Shown: positions 22,916-34,148 of the stretch, one piece after another
Position numbering within the stretch: the first letter of the stretch is position 1
Layout of the letters: each line of letters begins with the position of its first letter
DNA from: Isoetes taiwanensis
Lineage: Eukaryota; Streptophyta; Lycopodiopsida; Isoetales; Isoetaceae
Length of the DNA stretch: 64,000 bases
Assembly (NCBI GenBank): GCA_021234155.1
Contig: JAJEKV010000104.1
Location: forward strand, 2,717,985 to 2,781,984
Reading direction: 5' to 3'
The notes under the pieces: model-generated
Database searches by the model: none
Told to the model about the DNA's origin: nothing
Seen by the model: only the letters and a program-made list of their open reading frames with translations
Translations under genes and position numbers: made by a program

Positions 22916-23725
22916 GGCGATCACCTGCGTTCTCGAACAAATGGTGCTCGAACAGTTCCGAAAAACTGAGTATCAAAGTAAGTAGATCTAAGTCCTTTCT
23001 ATTTAGAGCTCCAGAAGTCTGAACGCTCTCTAGTTGTTGCATCTCGCCCCCATTGCTCTCTCCTAACAATGTTGCAGTATCCGACATTCAATTAGTTCCA
23101 AGAAAATGCTCTTCTTCCAATTCTTTCTCCACCATCATCCATCAATCTGCAGCATTCCTAGCTTTTCAAACAAATCTCCAAGCTGGTGCAATAAGAATTC
23201 TGATACCGCATCTGGGTTCTAGAGTTTTATAATCCATATTTACAACCATTTGCCTATTCTCCAAAAATGCATCAATGTCTTATTCCTCTACAAAACTTGC
23301 TCCTCATATGTTTGAAGCTCTCTGTCACAAAAAATCAATAAGACGTCTTCAAGGAGTTCTCTCATTTCTATGCTGATAAAAAATGTATTTCAATTCTCTC
23401 CTCTATTACGCTTGTCCTTATCCTTCTACCATCCTTGTACAGATAAACATGAGAGTGATGATGTCACTAAAGACAACCGCTTCTACATTGGCGGATTGTT
23501 CGTAAGGAACTGAGATCCATCCTTATGTAAGGATATGTCAATCTATTATTATACAGTATGGGACCAGAGAGGTGGGGCACAAATTTGTTATCTATCTTAC
23601 ACAGGACAGGGTTCATCTTCTTACATGTCATATTGCATACCACCAGTACTTGACACGTATATACAATCTCACTATTGCCAGGTAGGGAATCTGCTCGTTC
23701 GGTTTGAATGTCCTCAATAATTATC
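22916..23725. other. Unassigned DNA between repeat copy 2 and the WD40 pseudogene
   Basis: A 72-codon minus-strand frame (22869-23087) and a 61-codon plus-strand frame (23535-23720) are present. The latter (VWDQRGGAQICYLSYTGQG) could be an upstream piece of the WDR7-like gene, but this is weak. Confidence 0.35.
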
Positions 23726-24990
23726 AGGAGTTGGAGAGACAATTCTAAACTGCTGGGATATTAGTGCATTGATCTCACCTCTGGAAAATGTCAAGCACTG
23801 CCCATTTCTAGGTAAGGGATTTCTTTGGGATGATTGGCTACATGGTTCATGTACATCAGAATTCAAACCTGCAAAACATGAAAGAAAATTAAAAGCCACA
23901 AGGATAATCACAGCAGCAATATTTCTTCTTGGATATCCAAGTTTTCCGCCTGTTTTAGTTTACGGATATGCTAGTGGGGATATAAAATTATTGGACCTTG
24001 AAGCAACAATTTCTGATTGCTCGGTAGTGGAAAACGGTGGCAAATTTCGCGAATTTTCCTGGCATAGGCATCCAATTCTTTGCTTAGCAGTGCATCAAAA
24101 AAATGTTACAAAGTGTGCCCATGGAGTAGGAAAAGCTTTATTATCTGGAAGTATGGATTGTTGTGTCAGTGTATGGGACATAAATGGTGGTTGTCTGTTG
24201 GCTATTCTTCGACAGCATGTATCTCCTGGAGCATGTATCTCCTGTTCGACAATTCTATCTGCCTCCAACTGGTGCATATATGAGCCATGGTCTTTATGTT
24301 TCATTTCAGTTAGTGAAGATGCATGCATGGCACTTGTATCCCTTGAAACCCTAAAGGCAGAAAGAATATTCTCTCAAATGGGAACAGTCAAGCATGGGAT
24401 GCTACAAGAAATTATATTGCCTGTTTATGCAGCCAGCCAATGGAACATCCTGGAAATAGCGACACTCTATATATCTGGGATGTTCACTCAGGAGCCCAAG
24501 AGCGCTGTTTACATGGTGTTGCTGCAACTTCATTTTTCACGGACTTTTCTAGGAGAACAAAAGCAAAATTCAAGCCAGGTGAAGCCGACATATTGCCACC
24601 AATAGTTCTAGAAGAAAGAAGAATGCATGATCGTCCACCTCAGAAATTGATAATTTTGCATCTGCAGATGCCTCTGTGGTTTCAAGCACAACATCATGCA
24701 TTGATGCCAATCAAGAAAAGTTGATCAGAAGTGAAAAAGATATCAATAAATGTTTTGCATTATAGAAGGCTGCTAGCACAAAGAGCCCGTTACAAACTAG
24801 TAACATAAGTCTTGAGGCTCCTTTTAAAGATTCGTTGGGAACCTGCATGGGAGATGATCAGCCTACAAATGACGCGGTAGAACGACGATTGCTGAGAACT
24901 TCTTATGGTAACTTTTACAGCTTTGGATGTCATCATCAGAATTTTGTGCTATCAGATCGTTGATGATGGTATCTTTGGCACAACGTTTTA
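23726..24990 (+). pseudogene. WDR7/rabconnectin-3-beta-like WD40 gene fragment
   Basis: The frame at 23769-24605 contains FLWDDWLHGS, VLVYGYASGDIKLLDLEA, HPILCLAVHQ, LLSGSMDCCVSVWDINGG, FISVSEDACMALVSLETLKA and RIF. The next frame (24440-) carries TLYIWDVHSGAQERCLHG. This order fits plant WDR7-like proteins, large WD40 proteins that work with rabconnectin/V-ATPase on endomembranes. A 16-bp tandem duplication (GAGCATGTATCTCCTG) at 24215-24245 shifts the frame, and a second shift is near 24440. Further hydrophilic sequence to about 24990 may be a following exon. The propeller is incomplete, so I call it a pseudogene. Confidence 0.72.
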
Positions 24991-26207
24991 TAAAGCTTGC
25001 AAAGCCTGATTCTTTAATTATTAAATTATTGCTTTGATTGGACAATGATTATGAAAATATATTGATCTTGCTGCTGCCTGCGTTTCTGCATCACAGAGCA
25101 GAGAAATCCACCTTACTTTCTCCATCCTACTCTACAGAGCTGCAAGGTAAATATCTGAAAGGTAAATATCATTGCAACAGGTTGAAAGATTAGGTTGTAA
25201 TTTTTCCTTTGTTGACACGGCCTTGCAATCTTGCATTTGAACCATGTTTGAAAATAATATGTATTTCTTACTGCCCCTTACTGGTAGACGTTTAATTCGT
25301 ATGTGTAAGTTTTATGCAAGTCGTCTTATGTTTGTGTTGTGTCATCTATTCTTGCCATACGAAACACTTGGACTTATATGATAATGACTGATTGTAATTC
25401 ATGTTGCAATCGTGATTGTAATTCATGTTGCAAATCCAGTCTTTCGAGATGGTATTAAAGATGAGCCAGACCCTATCTAAGCGCAATAAAAGGCGGCAGG
25501 GAAGATAAAGAACATCTAACAAGTGATGCTTTGCCATGCACACGTAAATAACTTAGTGATAGCTTTGCTAGAAACCCAATTACGTGGACAACGAATGGTA
25601 TTTAAGTTTTGTTTATGAACATATAGCTAACAATGCTCTCGATTGGTTTAGGATTAGATTTTACATGATTAAGATTTTAAAGTTTAGAGTTTTTATATTG
25701 TAATGTTGATCAAAGTACCCTCTACTTCACATATGCAACAATGGTCCAAATATGACATCTAAAGAAGGCTTCAAACTTGATATAAGGTGCATGGCGAAAT
25801 ACTGTTTGACACAAATACATACCCTTCCGTATATCAAATGCCTATGTATGCTCGACGTGGCTACTGAGGTTCTTTAATAGCAAAAGCTTTCAAGCGCAAG
25901 GAATGTTGTAGACAATGAGGCATAGCCATTGACTCAATTTAGCATTATTCCATATACTTCTATGTCTGTCACTGCGCATAATGCTCGAGCTTGTCGAGCA
26001 CCCATTTACCGTCTAGAGAACTAGGAAACACATTTAGTGAAAGATTTGTTCTATATATTTACACTAGTGTTACTAAGGAAATAATATGTAGTTTAGACAT
26101 TTAACACCTTAGATTTTCATACATTTTATTAGTTCCAAAACGAATATATTACGTCAAAAATACACGCGAAGAACAAAATTGGCAAAAGTGGAAAACGCCC
26201 AAGTGTC
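24991..26207. other. No gene recognised
   Basis: No coding motif. A short tandem, GTGATTGTAATTCATGTTGCAA in part, repeats twice near 25390-25435. Confidence 0.45.
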
Positions 26208-26420
26208 CCATAAACATACAACCCAAACTTGGCAAACTCCCAAGTGCCCACATAAACATACAACCCAAACTATCTGAACAAATTATCACTTTCCTTTATA
26301 ACCCTCGTACAAATTATCAGTCTCCTTTATAACCCTTGTACATCTAGCTGGACAACACCACCCTCGCACAAATTATCATTCTCCTTTATAACCCTCGCAC
26401 ATCTAGCTAGACAACACCTG
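26208..26420. repeat. Two short tandem arrays
   Basis: First, two units of about 36 bp containing CATAAACATACAACCCAAAC (26210-26276). Second, three units of 33-60 bp containing CTCCTTTATAACCCT followed by CGTAC/CGCAC (26278-26418); the last two also share ACATCTAGCTRGACAACACC. Confidence 0.85.
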
Positions 26421-26488
26421 ATCAATGCCCGTCAATGCATGTGGATCAGAGAGAAGACCATCTATGGCGAAAGGCCGATATAAACACA

Positions 26489-26529
26489 CGCCCTACATAT
26501 GCGCGACAACGCCGGGCATATGTAGGGCG
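26489..26529. repeat. Perfect 14-bp hairpin
   Basis: Arms CGCCCTACATATGC (26489-26502) and GCATATGTAGGGCG (26516-26529) flank a 13-base loop. It stands alone in AT-rich DNA. Possible roles are the end structure of a transposon or a small foldback; no CTRR end follows within 15 bases, so a Helitron end is not supported. Confidence 0.85.
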
Positions 26530-28087
26530 CGGAAAGAACGTTAACATACATATGGACGTTAAAGGCCGAGTAAAACACGTGCTAGGACATTAGCCAAGCA
26601 ATGTCGGACACACATTTACTAGGATTTAGGATAATATATAAAGGAGTTTAGTTAATATTGAGACAAGAATGGAGTCTATTACAAATACCAAAGTTTCTGA
26701 AATATAGACTTAAAACGATGCTTAAATATACATGATAACAATAGAATATGATTGTAATAAGTAAATATAGAATATACAAACTAACGGTGGAGAGATTTTG
26801 TAAGATTAGTGGCATGGTATAAAAACCAGGGTGGATATGATTGGCATCTTGTTCTTTGAATGAAATCTGTATATTTTCAGCTTGAACACACATATGCACG
26901 CACAGCGAATCCCATGTTTATACCATTAATAAGGCCCGATACACAAAATGACTAAACAAAAAATATGAAAACACATTCTCGGTCCATTGAGGGCAACCCT
27001 CCGTGCGCAGCACCTTGTTTTTTATGTTTTTCTTTCAGTTATGCGATGAATAAAACATGGAAACTACACTTCAAAATGGTGCAAGGAAACTGGATATATA
27101 TGTTTGGATAATTGTTGTCATACATCCCATATCTTCTTTGCCACTACATAACAATAATATTGTATACAAGGTAATTTTCTTGGCGAGGAGCTTTACACAC
27201 CGTAAAAGGTTGACACGGCAGCGAAAATCTAGCTCACCACAAAAATTACTATGCCTAATGCCATGTTTTCGCTCAAATTGCCTCATACATCTCTTGTTTT
27301 AGCAATTCCACCTTGTATAAATGGTAAAAGAAAGGGCAAAATTTGAACCAAACATGCATTACATAAAAAATTTTAAATTGCACAGCTACAATCCATGTGC
27401 CCCTACCAAGGAACATAGAGCCTAGACAGTAGAGTGTTCAGCTTATAGAAATTCAAGTATTCAGCTTATAAAAATTCAAATACGTCCCCCATAACACATT
27501 TCCAAAACTTTTGGCATCTGTGCCCTTGAGCTTTTATTTTAAAGTTATACTGCACAGATCCAAAAAAATTGCCAAGATTTTGTTACTTTCTGTCGTCTAT
27601 GCCGTTTGCTAGTAAACTGATTATTTAGGGCTTCGCTTTAAAGTGCCATCGTTTGTACTTAAAATGATAATAATCTAAAAGCACAGGCCAAAAATTCTGC
27701 CAACAAAATTTCACATCTATATTGATGAAACTGCTTTTATTTAAAATTATTTCAGTCATCTGCTAAACTATAGTTCTAAAGACCGTTCTATTCTTCAAAA
27801 TATCTACTGATTATAAGGTTGAAGCCTCTTAGCAGCCAACTAATCAGTCGCTGCCTATAAGGAGTTAACAATAATTGATGTAGGGAATGCCTGAATTAAA
27901 GATCTAGCACGGAAATCCTTTGCAAATAAAAGTTTACAATTGTATTGTGAAAAATGAATGCATTTGCCATAACTAGTGGCCAGATGTATAAGATTCCAGA
28001 ACTTACAAAATTTTTACCTCATACAGAACGAGGGGGCATAAAGAATCAATTGAAGTTCAGTTCAGTTCTGTTCATACCTTTCCAGTA
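26530..28087. other. No gene recognised
   Basis: AT-rich, probably downstream flank of the mTERF gene. No coding motif is seen. Confidence 0.5.
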
Positions 28088-29179
28088 TTATAACTCTAAA
28101 TTGGTGGAATCATTATCATCCTCATATAGAGCAGCTGCATCGGGATGAAGCACCACAAACCTAGATACAAATGCTGGACCAGACATCCCCATTATAGTGC
28201 CTAAAGCAAATTTCCTTTTTATAATTCCCTTATCTTCCAGGAACGTCAAAACCCTATATCTTGGCTTGATCCTCTTCTCCAAGCTGCAAAGGAGATAGAA
28301 TGGATTCTTCGAAATTTCATCCAGAGGATATTTCAATGTTTTTAGTGCATAAGTTATTTTTATCTCAACTTGATCGCTCGGTCTTGCCAAAATCCTAGGC
28401 TGATGCTGGACCATGCGATATATCTCCTTTTCTGGTAAATCTAAACTCAGCAAGTATTTGAATCTGCTCTTCAAAGTTTCCATACTGAATGCACAGGCCA
28501 TGATTAATGCCGTCAAAAAGCTTCCTGAATTAGCATCCAAGCCAAGGCTGGCCAGAAACTCAACCCTATCTTTTAAGCATTCAGCAGATCTGCTAAAAAA
28601 TCCAGGACATGTTCGAGCAATCCTACGTACATCGGGACCCCTGATATTATGCTCTTCTAAAAACTCTCCAATACTTTTAAGACGACTTTCTGAGGTAAAT
28701 ATGATGGAAAGAGGAGATCTGGAGAACATTCTTGAAATATCTGAATCATCTAATCCATACCTGGTAGTAAACTCCGACAAGTGGCGCAGATTGAGAACGA
28801 GAAAGTCATTCCGAAGGACTGTATACGGAGAATAAGATATCACGCGAGCAATGTATTCTTTTCCAATACCTATTTCGCCAAAATGATGCTCCAAATCCTT
28901 CAGTTTTTCTTCCACACCAGCCATAAGAAGCCCAGGGCATCTACGAAATGCTGAATCAAGATCATCACCGCCGATGCCAAAGTCGAGAAGTCTTTTGATT
29001 CTCTGTTTTAATGCCGGTTCGGAACATTCATGTTCAACTCTGCTGAGCCATTTGTGTGCGAGTCGATCGATAACAGGAGATGAATTCGACAAGGAGCTAG
29101 GGAGGGCCGGCAATGTCTGAGTTCTGAGAGTACGAGAAGTGATTAAGGCAAAGAAGCGCCTACCTGCCATAGCCTCCAA
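28088..29179 (-). CDS. mTERF family organelle protein
   Basis: A single uninterrupted frame of 363 residues, the only intact ordinary gene here. Residues 1-45 are rich in Arg, Ser, Thr and Leu with almost no acids (MEAMAGRRFFALITSRTLRT), as expected of a mitochondrial or plastid transit peptide. Six mTERF repeats are marked by proline motifs: CPGLL at 81, SPYTV at 117, SPLSI at 155, CPGFF at 191, QPRIL at 260 and NPFYL at 292. RIKPRYRVLTFLEDKGII at 303-320 is the usual plant C-terminal mTERF signature. mTERF proteins bind nucleic acid in organelles and affect transcription, splicing or translation; which role applies cannot be told. Plant mTERF genes are often intron-less, as here. Met4 is an alternative start. 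Confidence 0.92.
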   Translation of the reverse strand: MEAMAGRRFFALITSRTLRTQTLPALPSSLSNSSPVIDRLAHKWLSRVEHECSEPALKQRIKRLLDFGIGGDDLDSAFRRCPGLLMAGVEEKLKDLEHHFGEIGIGKEYIARVISYSPYTVLRNDFLVLNLRHLSEFTTRYGLDDSDISRMFSRSPLSIIFTSESRLKSIGEFLEEHNIRGPDVRRIARTCPGFFSRSAECLKDRVEFLASLGLDANSGSFLTALIMACAFSMETLKSRFKYLLSLDLPEKEIYRMVQHQPRILARPSDQVEIKITYALKTLKYPLDEISKNPFYLLCSLEKRIKPRYRVLTFLEDKGIIKRKFALGTIMGMSGPAFVSRFVVLHPDAAALYEDDNDSTNLEL

Positions 29180-30456
29180 GTTTTAGGTCATGGTCTTGAG
29201 AAGACTGCCCCCGTTATCGACCCCTTTCCTTCCTACACTTAGTTAGGGCAGGCCACATGCCAACATTCAATTTCGAAAGCTCTAACCAGATAATTTGTCA
29301 GTAAGTGTCATGCTCCACTGGATTTTGAATATAAACTCAAGATTATTTGCCGGATTTTGAAGGAAAACACAAAATCCCACAATTTGTTTGCCGGCAAATA
29401 AAAATTCGAACCGAAAAATAAGGATTGTAACCGAAAATTTAGGAGACTAACTCCTAGTTTTTCGATGCCTGGTTGGAGGTAAGCCCATTCAAGTGGCCAA
29501 TTTTGAGCATGCCTCCATCCCCCCACATACAATACACTGAGAGGTCATCTCCTCTATTGGTCATTAGGGAAGGCTGCACTCTGCGTGGGTACACCCTTTC
29601 TTACCTTGGTTTGGATTCCGTTAAAAACACTTAGGTTCAATTCCGTCGCGTCTGCCAGTCGTGCCTTGCCACATCGCACATTTCTTTTCATGATAATAAG
29701 TTTTGCCTTGCCACGTGGCGCATTTCTTCTCATGAAAATAAGTTTTGGCTTCCTGCGATCACACATTCTTACCCGACATCCAGATCATTTACCTGACAGT
29801 CAATTTATCTTACCTCATTCTGACGACGGAATTGAACCCAAGTAAAGGCCATTTACCTTGCATTATGGCAAGTCAGCAACGCCTCCGCGCTCTGCACGTT
29901 GACATTGCTTCCACACCAGAATGCAAGGTCAATGGTCTTTCTTGTATACATAAAAAAGGATCTTGTCCTCTGGGACCCCATAATCAACCTGTCCTCCCAG
30001 ACCCTACAGTCAACTGCGGTAAAAAATGGTTACTATGCTATTTGAGACCTTTTGTTTGCCAAAATGGAGCTCCCATCATCCAAAGGCGCTCACTTTGCTT
30101 CCTTCTTCGCTCTCTAGTCTAGCCAATCTTAGCCCTCATGGAAGTGGAGCAAATCAATTCCTTGGAGAAAGGGGGGAGGAAAACATGAGCAAAGAAACCC
30201 TCAAAATCCCTACAATGGTTGGGATTTTTACACCGCTACTGCGTAGTAAGAGGCGATCCTCGAGTGCGAAAAACCCATTCGGGATCTCCAAGACCAAGGT
30301 AAGTGTATTCCACGCAACCTTTTCTAGCTACATGACTAGTATAGATTCCCCAAATGACCTATTCTATACAGCATAGACATTAGGTCTCTGTGGACGATAA
30401 TAGCATTCACTCTATATATTCTATATGGTTATCTTGTGCCTTCTCTCGCATTATAC
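29180..30456. other. mTERF upstream flank and uncoded DNA
   Basis: No clear promoter box is identified. Two direct repeats of about 42 bp (CTTGCCAC...AATAAGTTTTG) lie near 29663 and 29706. A plus-strand frame at 30026-30376 (116 codons) has a lysine/arginine-rich end but no recognised domain. Confidence 0.45.
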
Positions 30457-30564
30457 TAGGGATAATGTTTCCCCAGGAACTTTACATGGGCTAAGGGCCC
30501 GGCAAGCCCGTTAGGGCGAGCCGGCCCGAACCCCATGTAATGTTCCCTAGAGGAACATTTTCCT
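30457..30564. repeat. Foldback element, copy 1
   Basis: Inverted arms TAGGGATAATGTTTCC...TTTACATGGG and CCCCATGTAATGTTCC...TTTTCCTA flank a GC-rich core with GGCAAGCCCGTTAGGGCGAG. The whole can fold into one long hairpin. The core recurs in copy 2 near 62.48 kb. Confidence 0.8.
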
Positions 30565-31371
30565 ATGTAAAGGGCAGGGGGAAAGAATTTCTTTTGCAGC
30601 TTGCACTTCCTGTTAAAGGTTTTGCCATTTGAAGCAATTTTGAAGTGTTTTGCTGCTAAAGGCACTTTCGTTGGAGTGAGTATCATGTCGTTCTTTGCTT
30701 ATTCTTCACATTTTCCTTTGTATTTCATGTAATGACTGTTGATTTTTGTTGTTTGCAGGTCCTTTTTTGCAAATTTTAGGCATAATCTATTTTTTTTAGC
30801 TTCTTTAAGTATCATTTACATACTTAAGTTGTCGTCCTCAGCATCAAACAAGGCTGGAAATCATTTGAAGCAAACATGGGAGTGCAGAAGACTCATGCTT
30901 AATTTCTTTGCTGTAAATGATTCTTCGAAGCAAACTAGGGAGTGCAGACTCATGCAAACAGGGCCAAAAATGATTCCTTAAAGTAAGCAGGGGAGTGCAG
31001 ACTTATGTCAGAGTGATTTAAGAAGGTCCAACCATGATCTCTTTGCTTCTTTTTTTTTTTGTTGTTCGCTTTCTTTGATGTTGTCGATTCAAGAAGGTCC
31101 AATCACAGATTTACAAAGCTTTCCATCTTGCGTGACTCTTGCCCCTTTGCCAGTAGATCTAAAGACGCCCGCAAAGTGGGGTGGATCAGGCAGTTTCTAC
31201 GAGCATTTCTTAAAGCGAGGAAGCAAAGTTTATAGGACACATGATAGATTTGACGAAGGCTTGAGAGGATTTGGCAAAACAGGAGTTAGGATTTGGCAAA
31301 AACAGCAGGACTCATTTCACTGAAAATTGCACAATATTATTTGGGTCTAAAATTTAGTAAACCCCCTTCCC
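30565..31371. other. No gene recognised
   Basis: Three imperfect repeats of a GAAGCAAAC..GGGAGTGCAGACTC motif occur at about 30866-31005, and AAGAAGGTCCAA occurs twice (31020 and 31091). An 82-codon frame at 31075-31323 is unassigned. Confidence 0.45.
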
Positions 31372-33104
31372 AGTGACGTTTCACATATTTATACGCATAT
31401 TTAAGTATAAATACATGACACGTCACTATGAATAATTAATGGCACATTAATTATTCATAAGCTAAGGTTAGCTATGTTAATAATTAAATTATAAAGGTGG
31501 AAACCTAACCAAAACCCTAATTCGAATTTAGGGCTTAACCTAATATTAAAAAGGGCTAAAATACCAAATTAGCTAATATTAACCAACCTAAAGTCGCCAC
31601 CTGGCCCAAATCGATTGGGCAAGGTAGAGTTTCCAATTTGGGACACCCAAATTGGGGGTTGCACCCCAATTTGCCCCAATTCGATTTGGGGCAATTGGAG
31701 ATGGAGGAGGAGATGCTGCCCAACCCTGAGAGGCTATTCGACCATGTTCCAGCCAGAAGGATGGCGACCCAGAGGGATCATGGAGCTAGCTATGGTTCCG
31801 GGTTTCCAATTGGGGACACCCAAATTGGGGCTTTTGTGCCCCAACTCGAATTAGGAGCAATTGGAGATGGAGGAGGAGAAGCAGCCGCCAAGGGCCCCTT
31901 GTTAGTCGAGATGGAGTGGCCCAAGACCGATTTGAGGGTTAGTCAGTAGGTTACCTTGTTGATTTATAGCATAGCGCCTCTCTGTGGTGTGTTCTTTCTC
32001 TGTTTTCTCTGTGGTTTACCTGTTAGGCTAACCCTTGATTGATATGGTGAGTATTCTTATCTCTAGTCTCTGTATGTGCTTTGGTTGATGGTTTAATTGT
32101 TCTTTGCTTAGTTAGCACTCCAGAGAGGGGATTACGGGGGGTAGAGACCTCTGAGCCCATGTATTGTAATATGCTCCTAGATAGAGCCCTGTATTATTCC
32201 CATTAGATGCGGCCTGTGTACAAGAGACCACCGGGTCATAGATGCTATGGATTGGCTTAGCACCAGAGAAGGGACACAGTGGTGAAGTGGGGGTGGGGTC
32301 TTGCACGAACATAAAAGGCTCCTGAGACTCCTACAGTGGGCTAGGCCCGATAGCCTGGTCCACGAGGGGCGGGTATGGGTCACGACACTCCACTGGTGTA
32401 GAGGTGTGACCCGTATGGGGCACCTTGCACTTTGAGTAGATTTAGGGTGAGTAAGAGATGCGGATGCGGGGGTCGCTGATGCGGCACGTATTCTCTAGCT
32501 CACCCATGGAACCACTGTGATCCTGGAAGGGGACGCTTCCCCGACCTGCCTCATCGGACCGGGGCGTCATGAACCCTGGAGTAGGCTCGTAGGGTGATAC
32601 CTTGAGTCTGCGTCTCCGGAAGGCTATAGCGAAGCCATAGCGTGAATCGACCCATCTGCAAAGTGTGCACAGGAGGGGCGGATGGCGTGGACAACCCTAG
32701 CCGATGTTCTATGCCAGCCAACGCCAGGTTATACTTCCGTCTGCTGATCTCTTGAGACCGAGCCGTCCATCCATCCTCACAAGAGTCCGAGGGGTAGAAC
32801 CGCGGGTTTGGGTGTTTTCCTTAGTATTAGATGCATATTCTTTGCCGTTGGTATTTGGATGGATGTGCCACCCCGTGGTGGTTATTTATATATGATTTAT
32901 GTTCGGTGCTAACATGTATTCACGCCGACGTAGGAGCCCCATTGAAGGCGTGGGCGAATGACCCTCTCGTGTCCTTCACTTGAGCATCTTCTTATAGATG
33001 GTCCGAAGTTAGACGGAGGGCCCGCTCATGGCGAGATGGTTGCCATGGGAGGGGAAAGTCCCGTATGTATACGGTAGGGGGATATATATTGGGAGCGTCC
33101 GCGA
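31372..33104 (+). repeat. LTR1 of the tandem LARD
   Basis: Begins AGTGACGTTTCAC (first base of TGTGACG changed) and ends near GGGAGCGTCCGCGA, where the CACA end is damaged. It contains two related blocks of about 75 bp (31627-31700 and 31799-31880) rich in CCAATTTGGG-type inverted words. Confidence 0.88.
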
Positions 33105-33589
33105 TGTATGGTATCGAGCCATGACTTTGGTTGGCCAGGAATCATAGCTTGTGACCAAATCTCTAACCCGTTAGTTCGGTAGTTAAGTAGGAGCTAAGCT
33201 AGTTGGACTGCCTGACTTTTCGGTGATTTAATCTTGTGCTAGGTTGATGTAAGAAAATGTTGAGTTTTAGGAAGTTTAGGGCGATTTTGGAGGAAAAAGT
33301 TGTGACTGGAGGACCCAAGTTGGAAGGGCTATAACTTTTTGTAGGCAGTTCGGATGAAGGCGAAAATGGTTCCAATGGATCGGGCACCTCCCAAATACCC
33401 TAAGGGGCGCGTCTCCCGAGGTCAAAAAGACAACAGGCCGCCGAAAAATCGAAAGGGGCGCTGCTGTCCTCGGAGGTGTTTATTTCGAAAAGTTAAGGCC
33501 GTATAAGTAAGGCAGCGCCCCATACGGTCCGCCGTATAAAAATACGCGTCCGTTTTTTTTTTTATTTTTAAAGTTTCCTTTTTGCGCCC

Positions 33590-33805
33590 GCGTTTTGAAC
33601 CCGTGACCTCCCGCTTTCAATCCAACACTCTTTCCATCTTGCCAACTCTCTTTACATGAGATATATATGTTTTATCCCTTTGTTATACATATCCAATGTT
33701 CTGTTTTATCTACCTAGCAGTTCTTTTAAGCAAAAGGCACATCATGGGATTGAAACCTGACCTTTTGCACCCAAGCCAACACCTTTACCAATGAGCCAAC
33801 TTCTT
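33590..33805 (-). repeat. Two tRNA-like pol III box pairs (SINE-like heads), copy 1
   Basis: On the minus strand, AGTTGGCAAGATGG (A-box-like, 33634-33647) precedes GGTTCAAAAC (B-box-like, 33592-33601). Independently, GTTGGCTCATTGG (33788-33800) precedes GGTTTCAATCC (33747-33757). Spacing fits tRNA-derived promoters. The second pair is close to canonical. Confidence 0.6.
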
Positions 33806-33915
33806 TGTTGAACAAAAATAATCCTTTTTTCTAGTATTTGTAGCGCATCTATTCCATATTTAAATTAGAGACGTGCCTTTGGTAAACCCACGTTGTGGAG
33901 GCGACAACTCCACCA

Positions 33916-34148
33916 GAGCAAGCTCTCCCGCCATAGCCGCCGGAGCAAGCTCTCCCGCCATAGCCGCCGGAGCAAGCTCTCCCGCCATAGCCGCCGGAGC
34001 TAGCTCTTCCGCCATAGCCGCCAGAGCAAGCTCTCTCGCCATAGCTGCCGGAGAAAGCTCTCTCGCCATAGCCGCCGGAGCAAGCTCCCTTGCCATAGCC
34101 GGAGTAAGGGATCTTGCCATAGCCGGGAGTCGACCTCTCTCGCCATAG
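33916..34148 (+). repeat. 27-bp minisatellite in LARD copy 1 (about 9 units)
   Basis: The unit is close to GGAGCAAGCTCTCCCGCCAT plus AGCCGCC. Nine units can be counted, the last three shortened or diverged. Because 27 is a multiple of three it yields open repeats on both strands (AIAAGASS on plus). Confidence 0.92.

Noticed and set aside
26440-26600. Helitron 3' terminus at the 26.5-kb hairpin
   Set aside because: No CTRR follows within the usual 10-15 bases, and no TC start could be paired with it.
30375-30430. A further family A LINE 3' tail (GGTCTCTGTGGACGATAATA then TATATTCTAT)
   Set aside because: The similarity is short, lacks the hairpin region and has no clean ATTCT repeat, so it could be chance.
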